64,000 nt of DNA from Panorpa germanica (taxonomy: Eukaryota > Arthropoda > Insecta > Mecoptera > Panorpidae): the NCBI GenBank assembly GCA_963678705.1, contig OY783218.1, positions 12,410,152 through 12,474,151 of the forward strand. Direction: 5' to 3'. The position numbers and the translations under genes are program-made. The first letter of the stretch is position 1. Each line of letters begins with the position of its first letter. This document shows, piece after piece, positions 26,201 through 39,383 of this stretch. The notes beneath the pieces are model-generated. The model was not told the DNA's origin. It was given only the letters and a program-made list of their open reading frames with translations, and made no database searches.

Positions 26201-26470
26201 CATGGACCACTACGCATGCGCTGACTTGTCATTATGTTAACCATCAGGTATGATCAAAAAGCACCGGCAATTTGTGAAGAACTCAGCCAAATAAAATATG
26301 AGTATAGACAGATGCTGTTATGTTACAAAAGAAATATATATGTATTAAATATCAACAAAAGATTTTATGAATCAACGAGCGAAATGAGTAAATTAGCGTG
26401 AAATACGATAGAGAATTCAAGGAAAGTCATTCAGAAAATTGTGTGAAAATGAAAGTTTATATAAAACACT
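23253..26470. other. Intergenic with a GC-richer block, 23.6-25.0 kb
   Basis: No gene recognised. The 107-codon + frame at 23640-23963 has no family signal. The higher GC content here could come from an unidentified repeat. Confidence 0.45.
25653..26022. mobile_element. Candidate 370-bp TIR element (GGGTTGCCAAC tips)
   Basis: 11-bp inverted ends enclose AT-rich noncoding DNA. No target duplication was found, so the call rests on the tips only. Confidence 0.35.
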
Positions 26471-26589
26471 TACCGCCTTACAAATAAACCTGTTATAAAA
26501 TTTATACCAGGTATAAACTGATAATAAGTCTGTCCGGACGGGCTTTATACCTGGTATAAATTAAAACAGGTTTATTTGTAAGGCTGGTA
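26471..26589. mobile_element. Near-perfect 119-bp palindrome (foldback MITE)
   Basis: GCCTTACAAATAAACCTGTT at the left is matched by its reverse complement at the right (AACAGGTTTATTTGTAAGGC). A second pair (TTTATACCAGGTATAAA / TTTATACCTGGTATAAA) lies inside. A hairpin with few mismatches is predicted, and no gene is visible. Confidence 0.75.
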
Positions 26590-28609
26590 TTGTACAAATT
26601 TCAGAAGCTAAAAAGAGCATTTCAGCGTAAAAGCGGGGAAAGTTTAAAGCTAACAAATTACCGTATGTTAACTCGTGGAAATGTGTTTTGCCTGCCGAAT
26701 TTCAATGTGCGTTGATGGTACTAGGAAGAAACACACCTTCAACTTCCTTTCTCTTCTACATTTTATTTATTAAATAGATTGCGCTGTTCCTTTCCGTGCT
26801 AAATTGTTGACACCATAACACCGCTCTTATTTTGCCACATAATGTAATGTCCTTGAGTAGTACATATTTATTTTCAATTATGAGGTCATCGTGTGTGTAT
26901 TGTCCTAATTGTTCATCGCTTCTAGGATCACAACTACTTCTTTTTCTATATTTCAATTCTAATACTGCTTTCTTATATTAGTTAATTGATATTTTCAATG
27001 ACATTTTTTCCAAATCCGCGAAATAATAGACCTTCAATTTGATATCAATGATCTCAGACAGGGTTTCATAAAAAATGGATTTATAAATTATAGAGTTATA
27101 TAAAAATAAAAGATTTAGTTTTAGTCTATAAAAATAATCAAAATTATATATCTATTTCAGATGGACCATTCGTCATCATTATTTGAATTTTCGTTTTCAT
27201 TCAACACAATTTTAAAAACATATTTTTTTTTGAGTATAACAGTAATTCCAAGGGGCTGTTTCCTAAAACGATTCGTTGGGGTTTTTTAACGATAGGTTTG
27301 TAACATGTATAATTAGTTTTCGATGTAAAAATTCAGCCTCTTGTTTAAACCTCACTTAAACAATGTTTCCAGTATTGTCGTAGTAATTGCCATTAGTCAC
27401 AAGTTTTTTAGTTTTTATTTTTTAAAGAATTTAAGAAAAAAAAAAACTAAATTATAGGTTGGAGAGTCAAAAACTATTCTTAAGACATTAAATATAATTT
27501 TAAGTGCATTGTTATAAATGAAGTGTTGATCTCGGGTCCATTTGAGTGTTTGAGTGACACCACAACGCACCGGGCACCGGGAATGATGAGAAAAATATAG
27601 ATTCTTCTTTTGTTTTAAAGTGTTTTAAATAAAAAATCATTATTCATTATTTCTGTTTATCATATATATATATATATATGTATATGTTAGGTCCGGTACA
27701 CACCAGTGTGACTACACATGCGACATTCATATATTTTTATTCATACGTTCACGATATTCAAAAATAAATTTTGTTGAGCAAAAAAATTAAAGAAATGTCG
27801 CTTCAACATGTAACAAAGAAATGTTTTTGTTTTTTCTAGTAATTATAAACAAACTTACGAGTATTCGATATTCTTTCAGTTAAATGTTAGCATTGCTAAT
27901 TATCTGACTTAATTACTTATTTAGTAGTATTATTAATTATTAATTACCGATTTATACGGTAAAATCTTACTATTATCTTCTTGTTAATGGTCGATTACTA
28001 TTTTTAAAGTAGTTTTAACCTAAATTACCGAAAGTAGAAAAGTATTTCAAGAATTTAGCCTAAATGTTATCCCAAACTAAAAAAACACTGTCCCACTGGG
28101 AATCTTTGTCATTCTAAATGCCGACAGGTAAATGACAAATTGATGAATGAATGGAGCGTTTACTCAGTGGACAACTATTTGCTAAAATATTTACATTACC
28201 GCATTATTTTGAAGGACTCATTCTTGTAAAAGGATTAAATATAAATGAATATACTATACGTAGGTTTATATATATATATTTTTATTGATAATTTCAGAGA
28301 TTAATTTTTAAGCAGAAAGCTATTACATTACTCAATAAGTTTGTAGGATGACTAATAAATGGCGCCAGTATTGACAAATCCATATGATGTTTAGACAGCG
28401 CAATCCTTCAAGGATGTGTCAAAATGCCGTTCACGCAAAGTATTATTCGGACTCGGTGTTTTTTCCTTTAAAAAGCAATGCTTTATCAACACAAGAAATT
28501 TAGATTTTCCGTTGTTTTGAAAATTGCAAAAGTACCGCCACTAAAACTACTATAACTCGTAAAGTAATGGTCCGAATGTCATGAAATTTTGACACATAAC
28601 GCTTGAAGG
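26590..28609. other. Intergenic, no gene
   Basis: AT-rich; a short TA run at about 27664-27680. Confidence 0.55.
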
Positions 28610-29045
28610 TTGATACTATTGATAAAGTGGGTTACTAGAACCTCATATGTCAAATTATTTTTTAATAACTCCTTATATGTTAAGAGATATTAACAATTAA
28701 AAAAGTCATTTTGCCTCTTTTATTATTAAAGGGATTCAACGTTATAGAACATTCCAAGACATGTTACATCACGTTCATTAAGTTTTTATCTTTTTTATAT
28801 AACAGAGCGTAAAACAGATAGCATATTCAACACAGAATACTTATCCTTAGAAAAAATAACTAACCTACTCTTAATAGTACAGACATGTTACGTCATAAAT
28901 ACGGCCGACATCACAAGCGCTAAAACTACAATTCGAATTTTTCGGTCAACATTTAGATATTTGTTAAAATAAAAACGCCAATATACATTTATTAACATCA
29001 ATTTCAATCTACAATTAAAACATCGAGCCCTAAAAAATTATGACA
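28610..29045 (+). mobile_element. Older copy of the AATGGGCTTG MITE family
   Basis: The central blocks match the copies at 56.6 and 58.2 kb over about 430 bp, but both tips have eroded. Confidence 0.7.
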
Positions 29046-32000
29046 AATAAAAAATTCTTAGTGTGATAGTGTGTAATACAAGGGCCCAGCAAATAAGGTT
29101 CTATCCCAACTACAAATTTCTGAACTGTCACGGATTTTTCAATTAGAAAGGTCGAGTTTTTAATAAAATAATAATAAACGAACAAAATTCAACGTTTACC
29201 TTATAAAATCGTTATCCTAGTCATCTGATAATTCACTGGTAAAAAGATGTTAAGGATTTTATAATGATATTAAATGGTGACACGACAGATCTTTATCAGT
29301 GACTTCCTAAATTCTTTTGATCAGATCAGATCTGATCGGATAGCATTGGACACAGATAAACGGTGACAACTATTTTGTAACCTGCATTAAGAATTCACTA
29401 TTTTATAATGATATCAGGTAAACACGATTGCGTGACATTATAATAAAATGTTTAACATTTATTAGGGGTCACAATCAGAGGAAGATAATCTATAAATATG
29501 TTGTTATAAAAAACTTCAAAATAAATATATTTGTAACAAATAAAATTTGTATGTTTAAGTATTACTGAACAAAATAATTCCACGTAAAAGATATTTAAAA
29601 CTCACTAGATTATATTTTTCATCGATCATGCACATTCGTGACATACTTTCTCTTTCTAACAATATCTTTCATCTCTTTCTTCGTGTGAAACAAAGCAGAG
29701 TTTTTATTTCTTTTCGCCGATATGACACTATCTGTCACTGTTGACATTTTACGATCGATGATCGTTCATTTATCCTTTTGGGACAGATACACGTATTTAC
29801 AATTACTGACCGATGTCCTATCAGCGTGGTATTATATGATATATATCCTATACACGTTATTTCTTTTAATAAAAAAAAATATTTCGAATAAATAACAGTT
29901 TAGAATCATTTAAATATGCTGTCAACATTTTTACGGGTCCTTGTTCACACTGGTTTTGTAGTTGAGTTGCTGGTTTCGTATTGGTAGCTTACAATCATCA
30001 TCTGTTTTCGAACATAAAAGCAAATACCTGCCTTAAATCGTACGATCATTGCATTAGCTTCATCTGGAAATGAAGCTGGTTGGATTTCTGTAACTATTAA
30101 TCGACAAGAGTGGCAAAAAACGCAATCCTATTCCATTGCAATATTACTGATGAGGAAAAGAACCTCAAACTAAAGATAATAGAGAAATTAGAAGCATTAA
30201 TTTTCGAACATGCTCAACCTTGTGTTAAAAAATGTATCAAATAACTAAATGACGCATATTTAACCTAAACAGGATTCCCAAATCGATACGCAACTTCGTA
30301 ATCTAATATATTTCAAAGATGACTAATAGCTCCTGCCAATACTGTGAAAGTGACACTTCAAACTGTAATGCATCCGAGAAAAGTACCTGTTCATAAGTGA
30401 ACAATCCCACAGGAACATTATTGAGTAATGTTAACAAAAAGTTGATTGGAATTTTAAGAGACCCAAGAAAAAATTATCAATTACTAAAAATTGTACCTAG
30501 ATAACATTATCATCTGGGTTGAACGGTTGGACAATTCTTGTTCGATGCTGAGATGCATTCCACTAATACAGGCTTCTCAAACGTAGCTGCCTCTCAGTGT
30601 GACTAATTCTAACCACTTATATTTGTGTAGTATGAGAATAAACGAGACAGCTATATAATTTTAATTTTTCATGTTTTTACCTGTAGCCTTTATATGACTT
30701 GTAATGTGACGGTAACTCTACTTCTTTTTCATGTCGTGTCGAATTTGAGTAAAAGAAGAAGAGATTTACGTCACATTGTTAGCGAGTGAAACTCAGGAAA
30801 GGTTTTCTAATCAGAGCGTCAAGGATTTTAATATCATAATCAGAGTAAGATGGATTGGTTCCTAAAACCCGCACTTTTTTAGTCTCTCGTTACTCCACTA
30901 TATATTAACAATAAATATAAAATAATAAAACAAGAAAATAAAACTAACGACATTCTTATACTAGTAGAATAAAAGTAGCAGCCCTGGTTAAGAATAAAGT
31001 ACAAAAACAAAAGAATAACATTAAAAAAACCTTAAAAAAACATTTGTTACAAAAAGAAGCACATTATCAAACATTCCATCAAATTTGAAGTTGATGTAGG
31101 ACCCTTACGTTACCACAGGTAATAGTGGTGGTCACCGAAATAAAAACCTCGATGTTTTATGTACATATATATATATATACATCGATGTCTGCGATCTTTA
31201 TATAAATCCAATACAAAAGTAGAAAATGACTTTGGAATGTAGTTTCACATTTGCTAACTTACTACAAACTAATCACAAGGTTAAATTTCTACTTATCGTA
31301 TAGAAATTATCTTGCCGTGCAGTAAAAGTTCATATAGAAATTGTCTTGTAGTTTTAGACTTGTTAGTTTACCGCAAGCTAATTTCTAGAGTTTAAGAGTA
31401 TTAGATCCAATTTTTTCTTGACACAAACTTCATTTATGACAGTTCGATATATTTTTATCATCCCTATTACAAAGGAGCTATAATAAAGGGCCCCGAGGAC
31501 CCACTTAAGGTTCTACATCAGTAGATAAGGGTATAATAAGTATAAAACATATTTCCAAAGCCACCGTTGTTGGATAATTATCAACAAATTAGCAGCCACA
31601 CTTTGGGGGCCGTAATATTTCACGCTACACTAAAAAAATGTTATCGATGTTGGTTTTTATACTTTTTGTTTTAATTTTATTTTCAAAAAAAAAAAAGGTT
31701 AGTGAGTAATAAAATATATAAAAGATTTTGGAATTTCTAAAGATAACGGGATGTTAATTGATATTCGGAATAAGATTTAGGACACATAAAAAAGTTGACT
31801 TTAGATAGGGAGTACACACGGCGCAAATAATGTGTTTGTCTAAAGGTAAATCTCCACCAGTAAAGGTGTAAATTCCTCGCAAAGAACAGTGAAGTGGTCC
31901 AGAATGTCCTTTGTGCAATATTATTCAATGTCATCCTACATATTATTCATTTACATAATAAATTTAAATTCTATTCAAAATAACGTATCATAAATATGCA

Positions 32001-32139
32001 GTTATGGTAATTTCTTTCAATTAAGGATTTTTACTATAAATGCATCAGGGTTATAACAGCATCTGGTTATTATTTATGACATTAAAATATTCCAATTACT
32101 TCGTCTGACTACACTAAGATAACGTTTAAATTAAATAGA
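29046..32139. other. Intergenic, no gene
   Basis: Only the weak TIR candidate at 31.1-31.5 kb was noted. Confidence 0.55.
31091..31520. mobile_element. Candidate 430-bp TIR element
   Basis: The left end (TTGATGTAGGACCCTTACGT) and the right end (ACTTAAGGTTCTACATCA) are imperfect inverted relatives. The interior includes a short TA repeat flanked by CATCGATG words and no gene. Confidence 0.3.
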
Positions 32140-32475
32140 TAGAAGAAGAACCTGACAAGGGGGGATATCTCGAGGAAGAGAGGAAGAATAAACAAGAGAT
32201 AGAAACAGGAAAGAGAAGAGGATGAATAGAAGAAGAATGTGACTACAATAAAACGGAGGGTGTTTAAAAAAGAAGCGAGCGAAAGTGAAGGATAAAGAGA
32301 ATCGTTTTTATTCTATTTGTTTTACAGATTTAAGAAGAATAAAGTGAAAGAGGCATAGACAATGGACGTAACAAGCAATGTCAACTGATGGAGAAGAATG
32401 TGAAGAAATGCGAAAAATAGTTAGACAACTGTGACGGAATGCAAATGAATTTTCTGTGAGACAATAAAATAGCAT
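32140..32475 (+). mobile_element. LINE tail fragment, purine-rich
   Basis: One frame reads EPDKGGYLEEERKNKQEIET, again like the PxYLxxExxxKQEI part of that LINE group, then stops. An AATAAAATAG at about 32463 could be the end. Confidence 0.4.
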
Positions 32476-33184
32476 TTAAGGTTCTATCTTATCATGTGAA
32501 TCAAGCGATTAGGACTCCCAAATAGGATGATGCAGTTATTAAGAAACAGCTTATACTGCACCACTATCTAATAAATATTTCAATTAATTTAAAAAATATA
32601 ACAAATTTTAAAAGAGTGAAATTACGTAAATAGTTTTCTCGTGAATTCGCTCGTCTCACAATGAAATACATTTACTTTAATTACAAGTGAAGTAATTATG
32701 TTAATATTAATAATTTGTATCAAGTAAACTATTTATGGTTACCATAATTGAGTTCGCATAAATATGGGAATAATATATTATTTATTGCATCTATAAATGG
32801 GTTCGAAAAATAAGGTAAAACACGGCTGCTTATTTTGTAACTGGGGCAAGTCCATTTTTGAAAAAATATATATTATGTTATTGATATGAATATAGCTATA
32901 TGTTATATACCAGACAAAACTGTATTAAGACAGTCGTAGCTTAAAAAAAATTAAAATTGTATTTAAGAAAACTTTTATATACTGAGTTTTCTGAATACTA
33001 AGATGATCGTATAACTATAAATTAATATTAAATTATTCTAACAAAAAGTCGATACAAACGAGAATTTGAAGGATTCAGACAAATAATACGCGAGTTAAAA
33101 GCACATTAATAATGAAACAAGTTGAACTGAACAGGTGTGCAAGCAAACTGCATAGGAATAGGGCACCATAAGAAAAAAGCTGCC

Positions 33185-33319
<135 letters not shown>

Positions 33320-33502
33320 GATTGGGAAACGTATTACTTATATTTATTTATAAAATATTTATAATATTCAGAATCTGAATCTTATACACATGAGAACATA
33401 TAACTAGTTGTATATTATTGGAAGAGCAACAAGGTGTTTCCAAATAAATTATTACATAAATAGATAATCTGATAATATATCGCCCGCAATGTCAGCTATA
33501 TG

Positions 33503-34195
33503 TACGAGGTCTGTTCAAAAAATAAGGTGGATTTTTGAAAAAGGTCAAATTTCGCGGGCTACGTACATTCGATTATCGATTTTTTTATTTTGTTATGTTG
33601 GTACAGTCGTCTCGAACATATGTTCAAAGTTTTAGCTATATAGCACATTTAGTTTGTTTGTGAGAGGCATAAAAGTTAGAAGTGTTTTGCGAGTTCGGCG
33701 ATTTTCTGCGAAACCGAAAACATGGATCAAAGAGTTTGCATTAAATTTTGTGTGAAAAATGGAATCAAGTGCTCCAAAACACGGTGAGTCTACTTTAACC
33801 CAAAAAATTTTTAAAAGTGGTACAAGCTTTTCACAGAAGTTCGAGAAGATGGGAATGACTACGCTCGCCCTGGACGCCCCAGCACATCAACAACCGATGA
33901 AAATGTTGAGGAAGTGAAAAAAATTGTTATGCTGAGGATGTCGGCATATCGGTTGGCTCATGCCATGCAATTTTTTGTCCCCATGCGACTTTTTCCTGTT
34001 CCCAAGATTGAAGAGACCCATGAAAGGACGCCGTTTTGAGACGATTGAGGAGATACAAACCGAATCGCTGAGATAGCTCAAGAGCATACCAAAAAGTGCA
34101 TATCAGAACTGCTTCGAGGATTGAAAAAACGCTGGCACAAGTGTATTATATCTGAGAGGGACTACTTTGAAGGGGACAAAATAGAATAGAATATC
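33503..34195 (+). mobile_element. mariner transposon, internally deleted and 3'-truncated
   Basis: The left tip ACGAGGTCTGTTCAAAAAAT is mariner-like. From the ATG at 33722 the frame begins MDQRVCIKF. Later pieces in shifted frames read KWYKLFTEVREDGNDYARPG and STTDENVEEVKKIV, the mariner helix-turn-helix region. The sequence then jumps to the C-terminal end KKRWHKCIISERDYFEGDKI. The DD(34)D catalytic core is missing, there are several frameshifts, and the right inverted repeat is absent. Confidence 0.88.
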
Positions 34196-34243
34196 ATACG
34201 TATCTTCAATATGATGGCAAATTGATCCAAAAAGTTTACTGGG
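34196..34243 (-). mobile_element. Tip fragment of a CCCAGTAAACA-family MITE
   Basis: About 48 bp matching one end of the short form (ATCTTCAATATGATGGCAA to AGTTTACTGGG). It directly follows the broken mariner copy. Confidence 0.65.
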
Positions 34244-35176
34244 TAATCAGTAATAACTAATGCTCTAGGCCACTGTGTCGTCTTATAAAATATAATTACA
34301 ATAACTTTATTTACTAATCACTCTGTTCTTGAAATCTTTCCTTATAAATAAATAAACACAACGGCATCAATAAGTTAAAGCGAGATAGGAGATCATAATT
34401 TAAGAAGATATATATTGAAATGCCCTCAAGGTATACACCTGGTCTCGCATCTTCTTGCGCAGGGTCTTCGGCGATCGTGTCGTTGCTTCACTCGGAGTAC
34501 CAGCAATCTACAGTTTGTCGATTATCGATTGTCGTTGTCGGATTGACTTATCGATGGACTACTACTCTCGAATATACGACGGAATCTTTAATAACTTGGT
34601 ATAAATATGATACAGCCTTAATCGTGAGACTAACTGGAGCCGCCATCATTGCAGATATTAGTGGAAGTACCAAAGTAAAATGTTATAAGTAAAAGAAAGG
34701 TTGAATTTTGAATGCAACGAACACAGATTAATAATATACTGAACTTTAAAGAAAAGACGCCTCATATATTAACCCATACCTGTTAGTGCCGTCGCTGCAA
34801 GTTTAGTTTACGTAATATTTATGTGTTGTTGAAATTATGTACTTATGAAAATTATCTAACATGGTAAGTCCCCTGGGAATGATGCCTGTTGTCAGCGGAT
34901 GGTTAATTATAAACTTATTTAAACAAATTCATCATACTAATGTTTTATTTGTATTTGTGTACGAGTTGAGCTTATATATTTAATAATACATTTATTGAAA
35001 AACCCACACAGTTATAAATATTTGTGGTATTTTATGTGTTGTTGGCTTTTGTTTAGAAATTAACAAGTTACTATAAATGAATAATTTACTCCAGTCATCT
35101 TGAGGGGTATTGTTTGTAAAGATGAAGACAAACCTGAGAAGATCAGAATAGAAGGAAGGGTTACAGAGCATTGAAC
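34244..35176. other. Intergenic, no gene
   Basis: A 90-codon + frame at 34420-34692 shows no motif. Confidence 0.5.
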
Positions 35177-35184
35177 GCCTGGGT

Positions 35185-35796
35185 CAGGGGTAGGAAAACT
35201 TTTGGAATCCGCGAGGCACATTAAAGTATAGAGAGATAGAAATAAATGGATATAAATCTACGACAGGGAAACTGCCCAAGTATCACATTAAACAATGTCA
35301 ATATACCGCAGGCTGACCATGTGAGGTACCTGGGAATACACCTAGACAGGAGGCTTACTTGGGAGAAGCACATAGTTACAAAAAGAAAGCAACTAGGCCT
35401 ACAACTGCGGAAGATATACTAGTTGATAGGAAGTAAGTCAGAACTTAGCACAGAAAACAAACTCCTGCTTTACAAATCCATACTTAAACCGGTATGGGCA
35501 TATGGTATCCAACTATGGGGTACCATTTTTTTACTACAATGCAACGAAAAAGTCATCAAATGAGCAAGTCATTACTGAAACCAACGACAAGAGGAGTTTG
35601 CCAAATCATACTTTTAGAAAAGCATAAAACGGTAGAACACTAATCGAATAATATACTTATACCGAATTAAAAAGAAGTAAGCTAAAAATAAATTGAATTA
35701 AAACTAACTATATTTTTCAAGTATTTAAATAAATCGTCAAAATCAAAATTTAGAGAAACTGCATCCAGCTCGCGTACCATTGTTTAACGACCCCTG
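35185..35796. mobile_element. hAT-like element carrying a LINE insertion
   Basis: Ends CAGGGGTAGGAAAAC and GTTTAACGACCCCTG are inverted relatives. The 8-bp flanks (GCCTGGGT / GTCTGGAT) agree at six of eight positions, as an aged target duplication would. A Jockey-like reverse transcriptase piece sits inside. Confidence 0.55.
35260..35525 (+). mobile_element. Jockey-like LINE fragment (end of reverse transcriptase)
   Basis: The translation shows the late RT region: VRYLGIHLDRRLTWEKHI, then ENKLLLYKSILKPVWAYGIQLWGT. One internal stop separates the two parts, so it is dead. Neither LINE end is present. Confidence 0.85.
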
Positions 35797-35804
35797 GTCT
35801 GGAT

Positions 35805-38313
35805 AATAAACATTTTAAAATTTAACCAGTAGCTATTCTTGTAAATTTTGATAGATCGTGAAGACCTATGTTTATTTAAGGTAAAATTTACTACAAATTA
35901 AAAGGAACTGGTTTTCTTCCATATGATGTGCAATGACATTATTCATTTTTGAAAATGTAATTATTTTAGATATTGAAAGACTTCCAAATTAGATAAGGAA
36001 GCATAGTGATTAAGAGCAAAGATGTTTGGGTAGATTTCTGTGCCTTCCTGTTCAATATCCCAACCAGCACTATATTTACTAAGTTTACATTAATCATGTG
36101 TTCGAATCTTTTTCAGATTTTGTTCCGCATTTCCTTTATCAAACAATACAGAATTTTAATCAATTTTTACGTTCCAAATTGTTCGGCATCTATTAATAGA
36201 TAAATATTTCACAGATTACTGTTTAATTATTTCTACTTGATCGAATAAATTCAAAAACAAGTTCGTAGTAATCAGGTAAAACTAAACAAGAATAACAATG
36301 CTTGCAGAACAAAAGAAACCGTAAAGTAATAAGACGTTATCATAAGTAAAAATCTGTATTTAGATGTGCTTAACTTCTTAATCTATTTCAATATAGCTTC
36401 TTCAATTGCCAGTCCATTAAGCGTTCGTAAATGAGGCTCTTAGAATGAGAATTTGCGGTACTTGAAGCCGATCGGCACTAACAATCAAGAATGCAATCTA
36501 CTGTAAATAAGTATAATGGTTTTTAAATAGAAAAATAAAAACAACGCCCATTTTTGATAATCTCAAGTACTTTGAGGTGAAGAATTTGTGAGAATATGAA
36601 TTGTATTTAACTACTTCGATTTTAGAAGAGTAATTAAAAGACAACGTGCCCCAAAATAACGACTACTTAGGCCTTTCGCACACTGCAAGCGTATTTCGGG
36701 CGTAGAGAAATATTTACCAAAAGATTTATAAAAATATACTCGCACAAAGTGAATGGGCTTTATCTTAGGTTAATTGGCCTACGTGTTTTTTCTTACTCTT
36801 TCTCTAGTTTTGTCTCTTTTACTCATATTAAAATTTTTGTTTGTTTTGAGTCCGTTTGTTATATACTTACAACTAACTACCTTATGAGAATGATAAGAGA
36901 TATTTTTCTGTTGTTAAAGTTTCAGGTTCCCACGACTAAGTTACATGGAACTACCATAAAGGAGTGGAATTATATAAGGCCATCTTCTTTTGCTTCTCAG
37001 TCCCTTAGACCCCTTAAAATCAATAATTACAAGCTCTTACGTTCATAACTAAGAACTAAGATATAATATTTCAGTTGTGTTCAAACTGTGAATCGCGACA
37101 AATAATTGAACATCATCATAATTATATTGCCACATCTATTTAGTAATAACAGAACTACATTTCAACAGAATTTGATAAATTTAATTATGACATTGATATA
37201 AATGTACTTAAGGTGACACGATACTATACAGCAGATGAAATATTATCAACAAAAAAACATGTTTTTTATGTTTAAATCGTTTTATGTAAGTAACTATAAA
37301 CGCGAATCCAAATCTAAAGCTGCAATTAGTTAGATGAATAACGTTTTACATGACTGGTAACATTTCTAAGAGTTTGTCATAAATTTTATAACCTTTATTA
37401 TAGTTCTCAAACTTACGCTTAACACTTAAAAATATATAGAGTATTCGATAATATACCCGTCATATAAAAATTGGAATTTAACTAGAAAATATAGCAGTAT
37501 TTATTTTCAAAACTGATTTTTGCCGTTCCAACTCATTAAAAGTCAGTGGAAGAAAGCTTAAAATGTAGATACGTAATTATTAGTGTCACCTCTGTATGCT
37601 TAATATATGGTGTAGTCTCTCTTAATGGTTAACAACCTAACCCCCCCCCCTCCCCCCGTCACATCTTGTCACATCTTTTTACGTCATTACACATTTGAAA
37701 AAAAAAATATCTTTTTTAATCTTGCTTTTTCTTTTCTCTGAAAGAATTTTAGATTAGATGTAACATCACACAAGCTCCTTCCCATTTATTATGTTTTCTC
37801 CCCCTCCTTTTTCCTTTGCAAGTGACATTGCCCCTAATCTTCATTGCATCCGACCTGAACCCAACCAAACATAGAGAAAGTGTCTTCCTCATCCTCATTA
37901 TCGATAATTAGAAAAATACCCACGTGCCGCTTCTGACAAACACTACTGAGACTGATGTGACATGTATGTAACACACCTGGCATTATTAACTGTCGAACAA
38001 CTAATCATCGCCAGTATGGTCATAAGCACTGTTTATACAAACGGGACCAGATTCCACAAATGGATTTAAACCAGAATCTTTATTTCAGCTTCATCTCACA
38101 ATTAGTACCATCCACACGTCTCTGACTGTCGTCTCCTGGACTTTGCCCATCAATCTATCATACAGCCAATGTGTTTTACCTGCTGTGTGCCGTTTTCTAT
38201 CCTTGATCACTTTTTATATGAAGTAGGTGTTAATAAATACGTCAAATTGTGTACGTCATAACGTTAATTACTTACTTTATCTTTTCCAGGTGCAAATTTA
38301 ACGTTATCTTATT
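35805..38313. other. Intergenic
   Basis: A + frame ending near 37048 (EWNYIRPSSFASQSLRPLK) faintly recalls the WNxLP...SLxxFK ending of CR1-type LINEs, too weak to call. Confidence 0.45.
37641..37657. repeat. Poly-C tract
   Basis: Ten C, one T, six C, in otherwise AT-rich DNA. Confidence 0.95.
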
Positions 38314-38317
38314 TTAA

Positions 38318-39248
38318 GGGGTTAGGGGTAGTCAGAATTTAAAAAAATCGATTTTTTTTTTTTTTGCATTTTCTTAAAGTATAATATTTTAAAAATATTG
38401 TGTGAAAATTTGAAGTGAATCCGACAAATTCTTTTCGAGTTATTTAACAATGACCAAAGGTATACCAGAGTATCTCATCGGTATGCAGAAAGAATGGATG
38501 CTGCACGTATCAAAGTAGCAGATAAGCGCGCTAATGATAACACCCGAGAAGGTCGATTGCAACGTAGGCACCAGCAAATCGATATTTTGGAAGCTGCTAT
38601 GACGGCTGAAGAGCTATTATATGGTCCAGGAATAGATGACTCAGTGTAAGTTATTAAATAATTCTTATAATTCGACATAAATCCATAGCAAAACTTTAAA
38701 TGCGTTTTTCTGAAAACTATGTTTTCTGAACTGGTGATCACTGTAACTTAAAAACTGCTCGGTAGATTTCAATAAAATTTCTTGTACTTTTGAAATACAT
38801 TAAAAACTCGTGCCTGATCGAAGGATTTCTTTTTTTTCAAAAATTTCGATTTTTTTTTTAACAATAAACTGTCGGTTTTTTTCTTGAAAATTTGGAAAAA
38901 AATTCCTTAGGCCGCCATTTTGTTAATTTCGAAAAAAAAAAAAAAAAAGCTTCGATCAGGCACAAGATTATCTATTAATAAAACTAATTTTTCTTGTCCG
39001 ATTGATTTTAGATGAATCTCCAAGGACTTATGATGATCACCGCAAAGGACTTCGGGAGGAACGGGCTCTACAAAAACAGCGATAACTTTTTAAATTATTA
39101 ATTTTTTTTTTTGAAATTTTCGTGAAGTCAAATCGAAACGTGTTCTAATAAAGATATGTTTTTATTTTTGTCAAATAAAGTAATTAACTACAAAAAAAAA
39201 ATTATTGAAAATCATCATTTTTTCAGGCCTCTGAGTACCCCTAACCCC
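38318..39248 (+). mobile_element. TTAA-flanked DNA transposon remnant (Kolobok-like), 931 bp
   Basis: Perfect terminal inverted repeats GGGGTTAGGGGTA / TACCCCTAACCCC are bounded by TTAA on both sides (38314-38317, 39249-39252), the target of piggyBac and Kolobok elements. At 38460-38650 a + strand piece reads ARIKVADKRANDNTREGRL, then AEELLYGPGIDD. It resembles the charged C-terminal tail of Mutator-like/Kolobok transposases ending in YGPG. The family call is inference; TTAA and TIRs are seen. A second inverted pair (GTGCCTGATCGAAG) lies inside at about 38812 and 38950. Confidence 0.65.
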
Positions 39249-39383
39249 TTAATTTAAAAGAGAAAGCAATGATTTAGTGTGCAGTATTGCAACATTTATA
39301 TAACACTAATGTTAATGAATGTATTTACGCGGGGTTTCTGTTGAGAGAGTAAACTAGTGACAATCGTATGTAATATTAGTGGC

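Noticed and set aside
36749-37048. Possible CR1-type LINE ending (EWNYIRPSSFASQSL)
   Set aside because: Only a faint WN...SL...K pattern; no RT motif upstream, so not called.
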